A DNA stretch of 64,000 nt from Solihabitans fulvus. GTDB lineage: Bacteria > Actinomycetota > Actinomycetes > Mycobacteriales > Pseudonocardiaceae. The notes beneath the pieces were generated by a model that saw only the letters and a list, made by a program, of their open reading frames with translations, was not told where the DNA came from and made no database searches. The stretch covers positions 1 to 64,000 of the forward strand of contig NZ_VUOB01000029.1 of assembly GCF_008386585.1 (NCBI RefSeq), written 5' to 3'. The position numbers and the translations under genes were made by a program. This document shows positions 16,750 to 26,305 of this stretch, piece by piece. Each line of letters begins with the position of its first letter. Position 1 is the first letter of the stretch.

Positions 16750-17295
16750 TCAGGCCTGGCCCTCGTACACGGCGCTCGGCTCCTGGGCCGCCGCGTTGGG
16801 CTGGACGGTGACCTGCACGTCCACCTGCTTGTCCGGCATGGCGAACGCGAGGGTGATGGTGCTCGCCTTGCCCGGCGGCACCTCCTGCCCGGCCGCCGCG
16901 ACGCCGTTGAGTCCCTGCGCGGAGTCCACCATCTCCTGGGCCGGCTTGCCGGCGACGGTGGCCCGCAGCGACAGCTGCGACGGCTTGTACGGCAGCGTGG
17001 TCCCGTTGGTGATGGTCACCTCGAACAGCGCGGCGCGCGGGGCCTGCGGAAACGCGGTGTCGCTCGGCTTGAGCGACTTGGGCGGCGAGATGGTGATGGA
17101 CATGCCGTTGGTCCACAGCCGCTGCACGCCGAAGGCCGTCGGCCCGCTCGTCGCCGGGGACTCCCCGCGCTGGCCGGATGCCGTCCTGGACGTCGAGCTG
17201 TTCGGGGCCGATGACGCGGTTGGCTCCTGCTGGCCAGCGCACCCGGCGACGACGACAGTCAGGCACACGGCGACGGCCAGCCTGACGATCCTCAC
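16750..17295 (-). CDS. putative secreted lipoprotein, DUF4352-like
   Basis: A 181-residue exported protein. The N-terminus RIVRLAVAVCLTVVVAGC is a signal peptide ending in a VAGC lipobox, so Cys near residue 20 should be lipidated. A Ser/Thr-rich spacer follows, then a beta-sandwich domain with LFEVTITNGTTLPYKPSQL and ITLAFAMPDKQVDVQVTV, the pattern of DUF4352-type extracellular domains. The GTG at 17295 has AAAGGGG upstream and gives a proper signal peptide; an upstream frame extension to 17601 lacks any such feature. Function unknown. Confidence 0.8.
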   Translation of the reverse strand: MRIVRLAVAVCLTVVVAGCAGQQEPTASSAPNSSTSRTASGQRGESPATSGPTAFGVQRLWTNGMSITISPPKSLKPSDTAFPQAPRAALFEVTITNGTTLPYKPSQLSLRATVAGKPAQEMVDSAQGLNGVAAAGQEVPPGKASTITLAFAMPDKQVDVQVTVQPNAAAQEPSAVYEGQA

Positions 17296-17968
17296 GAACG
17301 TCCCCTTTCCCGTCCCGAGGTGGTCGACGGGACTTGCCCCCACCTTGGCGGTCTGTCGGGGAAAGAGTGGACTCGGATGAGGGTCCGATTTGCACCTGGT
17401 GCCAGCCTGTGGCCAAGCCGTGATGAGTGGCCACTCGCAACGTGGGCGACACCACAACGGATGCCGCCCACGTTGGCCGGTTCGACGACCCGCCGGGCGT
17501 GTGCCCGGTCGACCGCCAACCGGCGGGAGTTGACGAGCGCGTCGGGGGGCGTGCGCGCTCGATTGTGGAATCGCGTTCGGTGCATGGGTTGCTACACCCA
17601 ATCACCGGGTTCACCCGTTCGGACTATGTTTGCGGCCGGTTCGGCGAGTGTTTTCGGCGTCCGGGGGATTCTTCGGCCGATGGTCGCGGTCCGTCAGCAT
17701 CCACGCGCCCGTGTCACTCCGCCGGGTGGCTGGATATCTCACCGGGGTGGGTGAGCCCGAATGGGGGCAATCCGTGCGATTCGCCGTCGTGCCGCCTAGC
17801 TTGGTGGTGGGTCGAGTCGCCGCTATCCCTGGGCGGTCGCCGCACGACCCGGTCGCTGAGCCTCGGCTCACCGAGATCCGCCAGCACCCCGCGCACCCCC
17901 GCCACCAGGGCGGAACGCCCGATTGCGGGGGAGGTGCTGGCGGATCGGCCTGCCGGGACGAAAGCCCC
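17296..17968. other. intergenic stretch without a recognised gene
   Basis: About 670 bases between two minus-strand genes. Reading frames here have no family resemblance or ribosome-binding sites. Short inverted repeats occur, for example around 17740-17760 and 17880-17940, but nothing matches a riboswitch or RNA gene I recognise. It should contain the promoter of the lipoprotein gene. Confidence 0.5.
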
Positions 17969-19000
<1,032 letters not shown>

Positions 19001-19057
19001 GAACGGGTCAACGCCGTCGCGCGCCCCCAGCTTCCGCCGCGTCCTGTGACGGGGCGC

Positions 19058-19285
19058 TCAGGCGGGCGGCACCAGGCCGGGCAGGTGGCCGACCTGGTCG
19101 CAGGCGGGGCAGGGACGGCCGTTGTCGATCGTGCGCGGCGCGCCGCCGATGACGGCGAGGACCGGATTGGCGATGAATCCCGCGCCGCCACACAGGTGGC
19201 AGACGGTGTGCAGGTCCTCGGACACCTCGAACTCGACGTCCTCGCCCGTGAAGTCCTCGAAGTCCTCGTCCTCGTCGTCCGGCAT
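19058..19285 (-). CDS. small acidic zinc-ribbon protein
   Basis: A 75-residue protein starting MPDDEDEDFEDF, with a strongly acidic first third and then two Cys pairs, CHLCGGAGF and CPACDQVG, spaced about 29 residues apart. The CxxCGGxG pattern resembles half of a DnaJ-type zinc finger. There is no strong ribosome-binding site at ATG 19285; an ATG at 19342 would add an unrelated 19-residue tail. It lies just upstream of the LLM oxidoreductase gene on the same strand. Function unknown; a zinc-stabilised protein-binding module is a guess. Confidence 0.65.
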   Translation of the reverse strand: MPDDEDEDFEDFTGEDVEFEVSEDLHTVCHLCGGAGFIANPVLAVIGGAPRTIDNGRPCPACDQVGHLPGLVPPA

Positions 19286-19561
19286 GGACAGATGCTCGCA
19301 CGCCGAGGACGCCCCGCGCCGGGGCGCTCCCCCGGGAAACAACGACCGGGCGGGTGGCGAGGTTTCCCGGGGGAGCCTCGCTCGGCTACGGCGCGCGATG
19401 GCGTCCCGCCGAGCGTCGCCACGCTAGGCCCGAGGGCACGCCGGCGACAACGAGCCCGCGCATAGCACCTGGCCATCACCGACCGTGATGGACGAGTACC
19501 TGGACCACGGCCCGTGTCCTCCTGGGTGTCCGACGCTCACGTCGAGTGTCGGGCATCTTGG

Positions 19562-19575
19562 TAATATGTAGGGCA
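19562..19575 (+). promoter_or_regulatory. -10 box for leaderless toxin-antitoxin transcript
   Basis: TAATAT at 19562-19567 places the transcript start about seven bases later, on or next to the ATG at 19575. No Shine-Dalgarno is present, as expected for a leaderless message. Confidence 0.5.
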
Positions 19576-19931
19576 TGGCGGCATCGAATTCAGGCCGGCC
19601 CGACCCGGACCGCAGTGGCACGGGGCACCATGGTGCGGACCACCGTGTCGACGAGGTCCGCTCAGTGACCATGCGCGAACTGGGCAAACTCACCGCTGAC
19701 CAGGTCGGTCGACTCGACCGTGCCGTTCCCATCACGAACAACGGTCTTCCGGTTGCCTGGCTCCTGCCACTGACACCGGGCGAGCGTCGCCGGGCCGAAC
19801 TCATCGCCACGGGGAGGCTGCGCCCCTCCCACACACAGGGACTGAGCGGGTGGACGCCGTTGCCTCCGGTCGAGGACGGACCGACACTGTCGGAACTGCT
19901 GGTGGAGATGCGTGCGCAGGAGCGCGCGTGA
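19575..19931 (+). CDS. type II antitoxin, Phd/YefM-like
   Basis: A 118-residue protein. The block VTMRELGKLTADQVGRLDRAVPITNNGLPVAWLLP follows the Phd/YefM fold, in which the N-terminal half dimerises and binds operator DNA and the C-terminal half wraps the toxin. About 30 residues precede this core, longer than usual; the leaderless-looking -10 box supports the ATG at 19575, but a start at GTG 19665 or ATG 19671 would give a classic Phd N-terminus. Its stop overlaps the toxin's GTG, the typical antitoxin-first arrangement. Confidence 0.8.
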   Translation: MAASNSGRPDPDRSGTGHHGADHRVDEVRSVTMRELGKLTADQVGRLDRAVPITNNGLPVAWLLPLTPGERRRAELIATGRLRPSHTQGLSGWTPLPPVEDGPTLSELLVEMRAQERA

Positions 19932-20362
19932 TCTACCTGGACTCCTGCGCGATGGTCAAGCTGATCGTGACCGAGAAGGAGACTCAAGCCCTTGTGCGCT
20001 GCCTGAGCGGACGAGAGCAGGCGATCGTCACCTGCGAACTCGCGCTCACCGAAGTGGTCCGGGTCGCACGCCGGTCCTGCTATGACGCGCAGCGTCAACT
20101 GACCGTCGACCCTGCTGTGCTCGACGATCGGCTGGCGGCCGCTGGCGAGCTCCTTGACCGGGTCGATCGCATCATCGTCGACACCACCACGTTCCTGCGC
20201 GCGGGGATACACGCGGACGATCCCCACCTCGGCTCGCTCGATGCCATCCACCTGGTGTGCGCGTTGGAGATCGGGCCGGAGTTGTCCTCGTTCATCACTT
20301 ACGACAGGACTCTCGCGCGGGCCGCGACCTACGCCGGCCTGCCACTGGAACAGCCCGCCTGA
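19928..20362 (+). CDS. PIN-domain toxin (VapC-like ribonuclease)
   Basis: A 144-residue Mg-dependent RNase. The four acidic residues of the PIN active site are visible: D5 in MIYLDSC, E42 in LTEVVR, D105 in SLDAIHL and D126 in TYDRTLA. The GTG at 19928 overlaps the antitoxin's TGA, coupling translation. VapC toxins usually cut tRNA or rRNA; the target here is unknown. The partner antitoxin is Phd-like rather than a VapB AbrB type, a common mix in actinobacteria. Confidence 0.88.
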   Translation: MIYLDSCAMVKLIVTEKETQALVRCLSGREQAIVTCELALTEVVRVARRSCYDAQRQLTVDPAVLDDRLAAAGELLDRVDRIIVDTTTFLRAGIHADDPHLGSLDAIHLVCALEIGPELSSFITYDRTLARAATYAGLPLEQPA

Positions 20363-20403
20363 CGTCTGCCCCCGGTCCGTCGTGGTGTCGCCTGGCCAGC
20401 GAA

Positions 20404-20970
20404 TCAGGCCTCCCGTGCGGAGCCCCACTCCCGCGCCAGGATGGCGAGGTTGAGCTCGTCGCACCACTCGCCCTTCACGAACTCGTTCTCCACCAACAAC
20501 GCCTCCCTGCGCATGCCGAGCCGTTCCAGCAGCCCGGAGGACGCGGTGTTGCGAGCGTCGCAGCGGCCGACGACGCGGTGCAGTCCCAGCTCGGCGAACG
20601 CGATCCGCAGCAGCTCCCGCGACGCCTCCGCGGCGAACCCCATGCCGTGGTGGTCGGGGTGGAAGACGAACCCGATCTCGCCCTGCTGGTGCTCGGCGCT
20701 CACCCAACGCAGCATCACCTCGCCGATGAGCCTGCCGGTGTCGCGCCGCAGCACCGCGCACCGAAGCGTGTCGCCCTGGGCGGCCAGCCGCGTCGAGTCG
20801 TACCACGCAGCGAGCAGCTCCCGCGTCTGGTCGATGGTGTGCGGTTCGGTGTAGAGGTACCGCACGACGTCGGGGCGGGAGTAGATGTCGTGCAGGCCGG
20901 GCAGGTCGTCCGCCGTGAACGGGCGGAGCAGCAGGCGGGTGGTGGTGATCGGGTACTCGGGCTGGAACAT
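20404..20970 (-). CDS. GNAT-family N-acetyltransferase (RimJ/RimL-like)
   Basis: A 188-residue acyl-CoA transferase. The N-terminus ITTTRLLLRPFTADDLPGLHDIY is typical of the RimJ/RimL subgroup that acetylates protein N-termini or small amines. The acetyl-CoA loop lies in HHGMGFAAEASRELL, and NTASSGLLERLGMRREA is the usual C-terminal motif. ATG 20970 is chosen because it begins right at the domain; ATG 21006 is possible. A perfect 24-base palindrome lies 13 bases upstream. Confidence 0.88.
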   Translation of the reverse strand: MFQPEYPITTTRLLLRPFTADDLPGLHDIYSRPDVVRYLYTEPHTIDQTRELLAAWYDSTRLAAQGDTLRCAVLRRDTGRLIGEVMLRWVSAEHQQGEIGFVFHPDHHGMGFAAEASRELLRIAFAELGLHRVVGRCDARNTASSGLLERLGMRREALLVENEFVKGEWCDELNLAILAREWGSAREA

Positions 20971-20982
20971 GGCAGGACGGTA

Positions 20983-21006
20983 ATGCCCGGACCCGGGTCC
21001 GGGCAT
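20983..21006. repeat. perfect 24-bp palindrome upstream of acetyltransferase
   Basis: ATGCCCGGACCC (20983-20994) is followed directly by its reverse complement (20995-21006). It sits between the SDR gene's end and the acetyltransferase start on the minus strand, so it may terminate the former or act as an operator for the latter. Confidence 0.6.
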
Positions 21007-21082
21007 CGCATTTCCCCGTCGGCAGAGGGGTTTGGGGCGGGCACCAGGCGCGCGCCCTCGTGCCAGACCCCACGTCACCGTC

Positions 21083-21844
21083 CTACTGCGCGGTGAAGCC
21101 GCCGTCGACGGCGAGCGCGGCGCCGGTGACGAAGGACGCCTCGTCGCTGAGCAGGAATGCGACGAGGGCGGCGATCTCCTCCGGCTGGGAGATCCTGCCC
21201 ATCGGGTGCAGCCCGGCGACCTGCGCCTCGCCCTCCGGGGTGGCGCCCATCGAGGACCGGAACGCCGGGGTGTCCGTCGCGCCGGGGATGATGGCGTTGA
21301 CGCGCACTCCCTGCGTCGCGGTCTCCAGCGCGGTGGCGCGGGTCAGGCCGACCACGCCGTGCTTGGCGGCCACGTAGGGCGAGACCGAGCCCATGCCCAC
21401 CACGCCGAGGTTGGAGGCGTTGTTGATGATCGAGCCGCCGCCGGAGGCGATCATGGCTGGAATCTGGTGCTTGAGGCCGTAGAAGACGCTGCTCAGGTTG
21501 TGGTCGAGGTCCGCGCGCCAGCCGGCCTCGTCGATGTCCTGCACCGGCCCGAACGCGTTGATGCTGCCCGAGTTGTTGACCGCGCCGTCGAGCCGACCGA
21601 ACTCCGCGACGGCCGCGCCGACAAGCGCGGCGACGTCGGCCTCCACGGTCATGTCGGTCGGCACGAACAGCGCCTCGCCGCCCGCCGCGCGGATGCCGGC
21701 CACGACCTCGTCGCCGACGTCCTTGCGGCGGGCGCCGAGCACGACCGCGCCGCCCTCGGCGGCCACCCGCTCCGCGACGGCCCTGCCGATGCCGGAGGTG
21801 CCACCGGTGATCACGACAACCTTGGACTGAAAACGAGACGACAT
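21083..21844 (-). CDS. SDR-family NAD(P)-dependent oxidoreductase
   Basis: A 253-residue classical short-chain dehydrogenase. The dinucleotide loop is TGGTSGIGRAVAERVAAEGG; NNSGSIN is the NNAG-type motif with Ser in place of Ala. The catalytic Ser lies in INNASN, 13 residues before the YVAAK Tyr/Lys pair, and the C-terminus ends in AAL-AVDGGFTAQ. ATG 21844 is chosen as the start next to the first beta strand. Substrate cannot be assigned; ring alcohols and sugars are typical for this subgroup. Confidence 0.92.
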   Translation of the reverse strand: MSSRFQSKVVVITGGTSGIGRAVAERVAAEGGAVVLGARRKDVGDEVVAGIRAAGGEALFVPTDMTVEADVAALVGAAVAEFGRLDGAVNNSGSINAFGPVQDIDEAGWRADLDHNLSSVFYGLKHQIPAMIASGGGSIINNASNLGVVGMGSVSPYVAAKHGVVGLTRATALETATQGVRVNAIIPGATDTPAFRSSMGATPEGEAQVAGLHPMGRISQPEEIAALVAFLLSDEASFVTGAALAVDGGFTAQ

Positions 21845-21992
21845 GCCAATCCTTACGGTCAACTGCTTCGGCGTGGTGTTCCGGTTCGTTCCGGCCACGA
21901 CTCAATAGTTGTCCGTTAAACCATCTGATGCTGGCGTGAATCGGCCATGCAGGTCAGGCCCGCCGCGGGCCCGTTTCCGTGCCGCGCGGTGG

Positions 21993-22691
21993 TCACGCCG
22001 CCGACGGCGGCCGGAACACCGCCGGGGTGAGCGGCGAGTGCAGCGTCCAACCCAGCGCGAGATACAGCTCGCGCCCTTCGCGCGAGGCCCCGAGCACGGC
22101 CATGGTCGCGCCCCTCGCGGCAGCGCTGTTGCCGAGGCTGGCCATCATCAGGCGGCCGAGGCCGCGACGCTGATGGGCCGGGTCGGTGGAGATCTGGTCG
22201 AAGACCGCGGTCGACCCCGTGCTGGCGATCCGGCCGGTGGCCGCGGTCTCACCGTCGGCCGCCAGCACCTGGACCTCGGTGATGCCACCCGTCGTCGTGC
22301 TGCGCACCGAGTACCCGGCGGGCGGTGCCGCCTCGGTCGGCCGCAGCGCCGTCGCCATCAGGTACTCGTCGGTGGGAATCGACCAGCCGTCGGTCAGCAG
22401 CGGCGCGACGGCGTCGGCCGGCGCGCACACCTTCAGCCAGGCCCCCGGCGTGTCGATCGTTGAGGCAAGCTCCCGCAGCACGGCCGGATCTGCCGTCGGC
22501 AGCACGTACCGGCGCACGTGGTTCGGCCTGCCGACCTCGATCCGGAACCCCCACGGCTCCTCGACGGGCGCGGACGCGCCGCGCGACAGGACCCATCCAT
22601 CGACCCAGGCGCGCAGCACGTCCCGGTCGGCCCCCTGGCCGGGGTCCTGGTCAGTCGCGTCGCTCCGCGTCCCGTCGTGCACGTCGGTCAT
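21993..22691 (-). CDS. GNAT-family N-acetyltransferase
   Basis: A 232-residue protein with two parts. Residues 1-130 carry an N-terminal domain of unknown role including WGFRIEVGRPNHVRRYVLP. Residues 130-232 form a GNAT core with the acetyl-CoA loop HQRRGLGRLMMASL and the C-terminal LGASREGRELYLALGW. ATG 22691 is preceded by GGGGGCGAG. It is divergent from the MazEF-like module. Substrate unknown; no aminoglycoside-acetyltransferase signature is apparent. Confidence 0.85.
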   Translation of the reverse strand: MTDVHDGTRSDATDQDPGQGADRDVLRAWVDGWVLSRGASAPVEEPWGFRIEVGRPNHVRRYVLPTADPAVLRELASTIDTPGAWLKVCAPADAVAPLLTDGWSIPTDEYLMATALRPTEAAPPAGYSVRSTTTGGITEVQVLAADGETAATGRIASTGSTAVFDQISTDPAHQRRGLGRLMMASLGNSAAARGATMAVLGASREGRELYLALGWTLHSPLTPAVFRPPSAA

Positions 22692-22796
22692 CTCGCCCCC
22701 AGCTCGTCTACTGCAATAAGCCTGCAAGAAAACGGGCCGCCTGCCAAGACACCTGGAGGCGAGCCGGCGGTGACGTGCCGTGCGCCGCCGGCTGTT

Positions 22797-22812
22797 TACA
22801 GTTCTGTATACT
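22797..22812 (+). promoter_or_regulatory. -10 box with overlapping palindrome (autoregulatory operator candidate)
   Basis: TATACT (22807-22812) lies seven bases before the antitoxin ATG at 22820, implying a leaderless transcript. The dyad TACAGTTCTGTA (22797-22808) overlaps it, a likely binding site for the antitoxin or toxin-antitoxin complex. Confidence 0.5.
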
Positions 22813-22819
22813 CGGCGGT

Positions 22820-23080
22820 ATGGCGGCGATGTTGCGGGTGAGCGAACGGACCCGGGATCGGGTGCTTGAGGTGGCAGCCGAGGATTTCAGCGGCGCCACC
22901 GCGGAGGAGACCCTGAACCGGCTCCTCGACGAGCATTGGGAAGCCAAGGCCATCGCGGCGATGGACCTCTTCCGGTCAACCGACCCGGCAGGCTGGTCGG
23001 CGTACCTCGCCGAGGCCGACGGGTGGGACAGGGCCGCGGTGCCCGTTGCCGACACGTGGGACGAGCGGGTCTCCGGGTGA
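22820..23080 (+). CDS. type II antitoxin (MazE-like / ribbon-helix-helix)
   Basis: An 86-residue protein. LRVSERTRDRVLEVAAEDFSGATAEETLNRLLDEH looks like a ribbon-helix-helix or AbrB-like DNA-binding segment, followed by an acidic, Trp-containing tail (WSAYLAEADGWD) suited to masking the toxin. Its stop overlaps the GTG of the MazF-like toxin. A leaderless promoter with an overlapping dyad lies directly upstream. Assignment rests on size, order and partner rather than on a strong family motif. Confidence 0.78.
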   Translation: MAAMLRVSERTRDRVLEVAAEDFSGATAEETLNRLLDEHWEAKAIAAMDLFRSTDPAGWSAYLAEADGWDRAAVPVADTWDERVSG

Positions 23081-23424
23081 CCGTCCGGATCGAGCCGTGG
23101 CAGGTGTGGCGGGTCGATCTCGAACCCGTCGCGGGCCGCGAGCAGGGCAAGGCCCGCCCGGCGGTCGTCGTGTCCTCGGCGTTCCACCTCAGGCTGGTCC
23201 GCGGCGAACTGCTGAGCGTGCTGCCACTGACCTCTGTCGAGCGCCGCGGCTGGCTGCACCGCGTCGAGATCTCCTTGCCTGGCCACAAAACCGGCTGGGC
23301 TATCACCGAACAGGTCCGCACCCTCTCGGCCGCCCGACTGGTCGGCACCGAACCAGTCGGAAAGCTCGACGACGACCAGCTCGCGGCCGTCCGCTCAGTG
23401 CTCGCCAGGATGCTCGACGTGTAA
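23077..23424 (+). CDS. MazF/PemK-family endoribonuclease toxin
   Basis: A 115-residue toxin. The N-terminus WQVWRVDLEPVAGREQGKARPAVVVSS is the MazF/PemK hallmark, with the catalytic Arg in GKARPAVV. LLSVLPLTSVERR supplies the usual Thr/Ser. Family members cut mRNA, rRNA or tRNA at short sequences. GTG 23077 overlaps the antitoxin's TGA (GTGA). It is the second toxin-antitoxin module within 3 kb, separated from the first by three minus-strand genes. Confidence 0.9.
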   Translation: MTVRIEPWQVWRVDLEPVAGREQGKARPAVVVSSAFHLRLVRGELLSVLPLTSVERRGWLHRVEISLPGHKTGWAITEQVRTLSAARLVGTEPVGKLDDDQLAAVRSVLARMLDV

Positions 23425-23519
23425 CCGGCCCTCCGCGAGGCTGGGGTGGAGATAACTACAGGGCAAGTGGAGAGTCAGCCGCACTGGCAGCGGCCGCGTG
23501 CTCGGCGAGGCTCTGGTGC

Positions 23520-25028
23520 ATGGCAAACATCTCCTTCGCCGCCGGTTGGTGGAAATACCTCTGGCTGGCGGCGGGTATCGCACTCGGGCTGGTCGGCACG
23601 AACAGCGAATGGTCGATTCCGCTCGCCGGCTGGCTGTTCTCCATCGGCCTGATGCGGTTCACCCGAAGCTCCGGTGTGCTCGCCGGAGTCGGGTGTGTCG
23701 TGCTGTCCTCATCGGCGGTGACGGTCGTCCAGGTCGCGGCCGCCGGCCAGCTCGATGTGCTGTCGATCCTGCTCGGTTGCCTGATCCTGAACCTGGTCCT
23801 GAGTGTTCCGCTGCTGGCCGACCGGCTGCTTTTTCTGCGGTTGAATCCGTTCCTCGCCACCTTGGTCTTCCCCGCGGCGCGGGCATCCGTGGAGTTCCTG
23901 GTCGCGGAGGTGAGCCCGCTTGGGACGATTTTCGGGCCCCTGGCCGGGACACAGTCGGCGAACCTGCCGTTGTTGCAACTCGCGTCCGTCACCGGCATCT
24001 ACGGGATCAGCTTTCTGATGGCCTGGGCCGCGCCGGTCGTCAACGTCATGCTGGAACGCCGGCTGAGCTGGCCGTCGATCCGGGCGGTCACGCTGTCGTT
24101 CGTCTCGGTGCTCGGGCTCGTCCTACTCGGCGGTGGTCTGCGTCTCGCCTTGGCGCCGACAGCGCCGAGTCTGGTCCGTGTCGCCGGGATCAGCCCGTCG
24201 ATCGAGGCCGAGAACCGGATGCGGGCGATCGACAACTTCCACACTCCGCAGGTGCTACCCGAGCAGAAGCCGGTGCTGCGTAACGCTTTTGCGGCGCTCA
24301 GTGACGACCTGTTCGCCACCAGCCGGATCGAGGCCGACGGTGGCGCGAAGATCGTGGCGTGGCCGGAGGGCGCCGCGGTCGTGCTCGACGAGGACCTCGC
24401 GGGATTTCTGCGGCGAGCCCAGGATCTCGCCAGAGAGAAGCAGATCTATCTCGACATGGGGATAGTCGTCGTCCTCGACGGGCAACCGCGCTCACGCGAC
24501 ATCGCCGTGCTCGTGGCGCCCGACGGCCAGGTGCTGTCGACCTTTGACAAGGCGCATCCGGTGCCAGGTATGGAAGATCTCCGGCCGGGAAACGGAATCG
24601 TGCCGGTGTCCGAGACGCCGTACGGGAGGCTTGCCGACGCGATCTGCTTCGACGCCGACTTTCCCGGGACGCTGCGCGCCCGCGCCGACATCATGTTCGT
24701 CCCGGCCAACGACTGGAAGGGCATCGAGCGCACGCACTCGGCGAACGCGGTGTTTCGCGCCGTGGAGAACGGATACACCCTCGTCCGGCAGACCAGCAAC
24801 GGCATCGCGGTCACCGTCGACGCGTACGGCGCGAACCTGGCCAGGACGAACTACTTCAGCACCACGCACCAGAGCATGATCGTGTCCGTGCCGACCAGAG
24901 GCACGTGGACGGTCTATGGCGTGGTCGGCGATCTGTTCGCGTGGCTCTGCGTCGCGAGCGTCATCGGCCTGGTGACGTCGGCCGCTGTCCGGCCGGCTGC
25001 TGCCCGGCGGAAGGGACACCGGGACTGA
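23520..25028 (+). CDS. apolipoprotein N-acyltransferase-like, membrane nitrilase-fold protein
   Basis: A 502-residue membrane protein: six or seven helices over residues 10-210, then a periplasmic nitrilase domain and a final helix near 475-495. The catalytic triad is E283 (WPEGAA), K344 (FDKAHPVPG) and C376 (AICFDADFP), as in Lnt, which N-acylates lipoprotein cysteines. The membrane part is shorter and less conserved than canonical Lnt, so another acyl acceptor is possible. ATG 23520 begins the first helix. It follows mazF by 95 bases and precedes a two-component pair by 59 bases. Confidence 0.85.
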   Translation: MANISFAAGWWKYLWLAAGIALGLVGTNSEWSIPLAGWLFSIGLMRFTRSSGVLAGVGCVVLSSSAVTVVQVAAAGQLDVLSILLGCLILNLVLSVPLLADRLLFLRLNPFLATLVFPAARASVEFLVAEVSPLGTIFGPLAGTQSANLPLLQLASVTGIYGISFLMAWAAPVVNVMLERRLSWPSIRAVTLSFVSVLGLVLLGGGLRLALAPTAPSLVRVAGISPSIEAENRMRAIDNFHTPQVLPEQKPVLRNAFAALSDDLFATSRIEADGGAKIVAWPEGAAVVLDEDLAGFLRRAQDLAREKQIYLDMGIVVVLDGQPRSRDIAVLVAPDGQVLSTFDKAHPVPGMEDLRPGNGIVPVSETPYGRLADAICFDADFPGTLRARADIMFVPANDWKGIERTHSANAVFRAVENGYTLVRQTSNGIAVTVDAYGANLARTNYFSTTHQSMIVSVPTRGTWTVYGVVGDLFAWLCVASVIGLVTSAAVRPAAARRKGHRD

Positions 25029-25087
25029 TCATGAGATCCCCGGATGAGAGTGCGAAGATGCCGCCAGGAGCGGGACGGGGGACAGCG

Positions 25088-26305
25088 ATGAGGACGAGAT
25101 TTGCGGCACCGGTTCGCGCGCTGGCCATGCTCTGCCTGTCTGTCGTCGGTATCGGCGTCGCCGTTCTGGTCGTCGCCAGCGCAGCGCTGATGTTGGTCGG
25201 CGTCGGCAGGTACGTGTTCCCGTCGGCAGTGTCGCTGCTGCGGCGGGTCACGGACGCGGCCAGGTGGCTGGCGGGGCGGGTCGGCGTGGAGATCGAGCGC
25301 CCCTACGGTCCCGAGACGGGCGCGGTCGCGTTGCTGAAGGCGCGGACGACGTGGCGAGACGTGCTCTGGGCGGTCCTCGAACCGATCATCGGCACCTGGG
25401 CGGCGGCGTTGGCGCTGGGTATGCCGCTGTACGGGGTGTACGGCGTGGCGGTGCAGCCGTTCGTGTGGCAGGCCAATGCGCGGGCTGGCGGTGCCAACGC
25501 CTACGGCGTCATCCACGTGACCTCGACGGCCACTGCGCTGGCGGCCATCCCGGTCGGGCTCGCGTTGATCGCGCTCGGCCTCTACATCGGTCCGAAACTG
25601 CTGCGGCTGCGCGCCCGCTGGACGGGTGCGCTGCTCGGGCCGTCGCGGACGACCGCGCTGGAACACCGGGTCGAGACGCTGGTGGAGACGCGCTCGGACA
25701 GCGTCGACGCGCAGGCCGCGGAACTGCGCAGGATCGAGCGCGATCTGCACGACGGCGCGCAGGCACGGCTGGTCGCGGTGGGCATGGGGCTTGGCAATGC
25801 CGAGCGGCTGTTCGACGAAGATCCGGCGGCGGCCCGCGAGCTGCTGGCCGTGGCGAGGGAGGCGTCCGCCAAGGCGTTGGACGAGTTGCGGGATCTGGTG
25901 CGGGGTGTGCACCCACCGGTACTGGCCGACCGGGGCCTCGCCGACGCGATCCGCGCACTGGCACTGGATTCCCTGCTCGATGTCGACGTGTCCGCCGAGC
26001 TGCCGGGACGGCCCACACCACCGGTCGAGTCCGCCGTCTACTTCGCCGTCAACGAACTGCTCGCCAACACGAGCAAACACGCCGGCGCGGTGGCCGTCCG
26101 CGTCGCGCTTGACTACCGCAACGGCGTGTTGACCTGCGATGTCGTCGATGACGGCGGCGGCGGTGCCGATCCGGCCCGTGGCACCGGGTTGCGTGGCATC
26201 CACAGCAGGCTGGCCGTCTTTGACGGGACGATCGCCATCCACAGCCCGCTCGGCGGCCCCACCCGCATCCGGCTGGAGGTGCCGTGCGCGATCAGGTCCG
26301 CGTAG
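25088..26305 (+). CDS. sensor histidine kinase (putative-sensor domain, NarL-type)
   Basis: A 405-residue membrane kinase. Helices at about 15-45, 105-125 and 145-168 belong to the actinobacterial putative-sensor domain. The HisKA_3 phosphoacceptor is H221 in RRIERDLHDGAQARLVAVG. The ATP-binding part has NELLANTSKHAGA (N box) and DDGGGGADP (G1). ATG 25088 follows GGGGGACA; an ATG at 25031 is an alternative. It overlaps the downstream response-regulator gene by 22 bases, so the two form a cognate pair. The signal is unknown. Confidence 0.92.
   Translation: MRTRFAAPVRALAMLCLSVVGIGVAVLVVASAALMLVGVGRYVFPSAVSLLRRVTDAARWLAGRVGVEIERPYGPETGAVALLKARTTWRDVLWAVLEPIIGTWAAALALGMPLYGVYGVAVQPFVWQANARAGGANAYGVIHVTSTATALAAIPVGLALIALGLYIGPKLLRLRARWTGALLGPSRTTALEHRVETLVETRSDSVDAQAAELRRIERDLHDGAQARLVAVGMGLGNAERLFDEDPAAARELLAVAREASAKALDELRDLVRGVHPPVLADRGLADAIRALALDSLLDVDVSAELPGRPTPPVESAVYFAVNELLANTSKHAGAVAVRVALDYRNGVLTCDVVDDGGGGADPARGTGLRGIHSRLAVFDGTIAIHSPLGGPTRIRLEVPCAIRSA

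Noticed and set aside
17730..17800. Possible riboswitch (GGGTGAGCCCGAATGGGGGC segment)
   Set aside because: Resembles pieces of known actinobacterial leader motifs, but the required conserved core is missing and no suitable gene follows.
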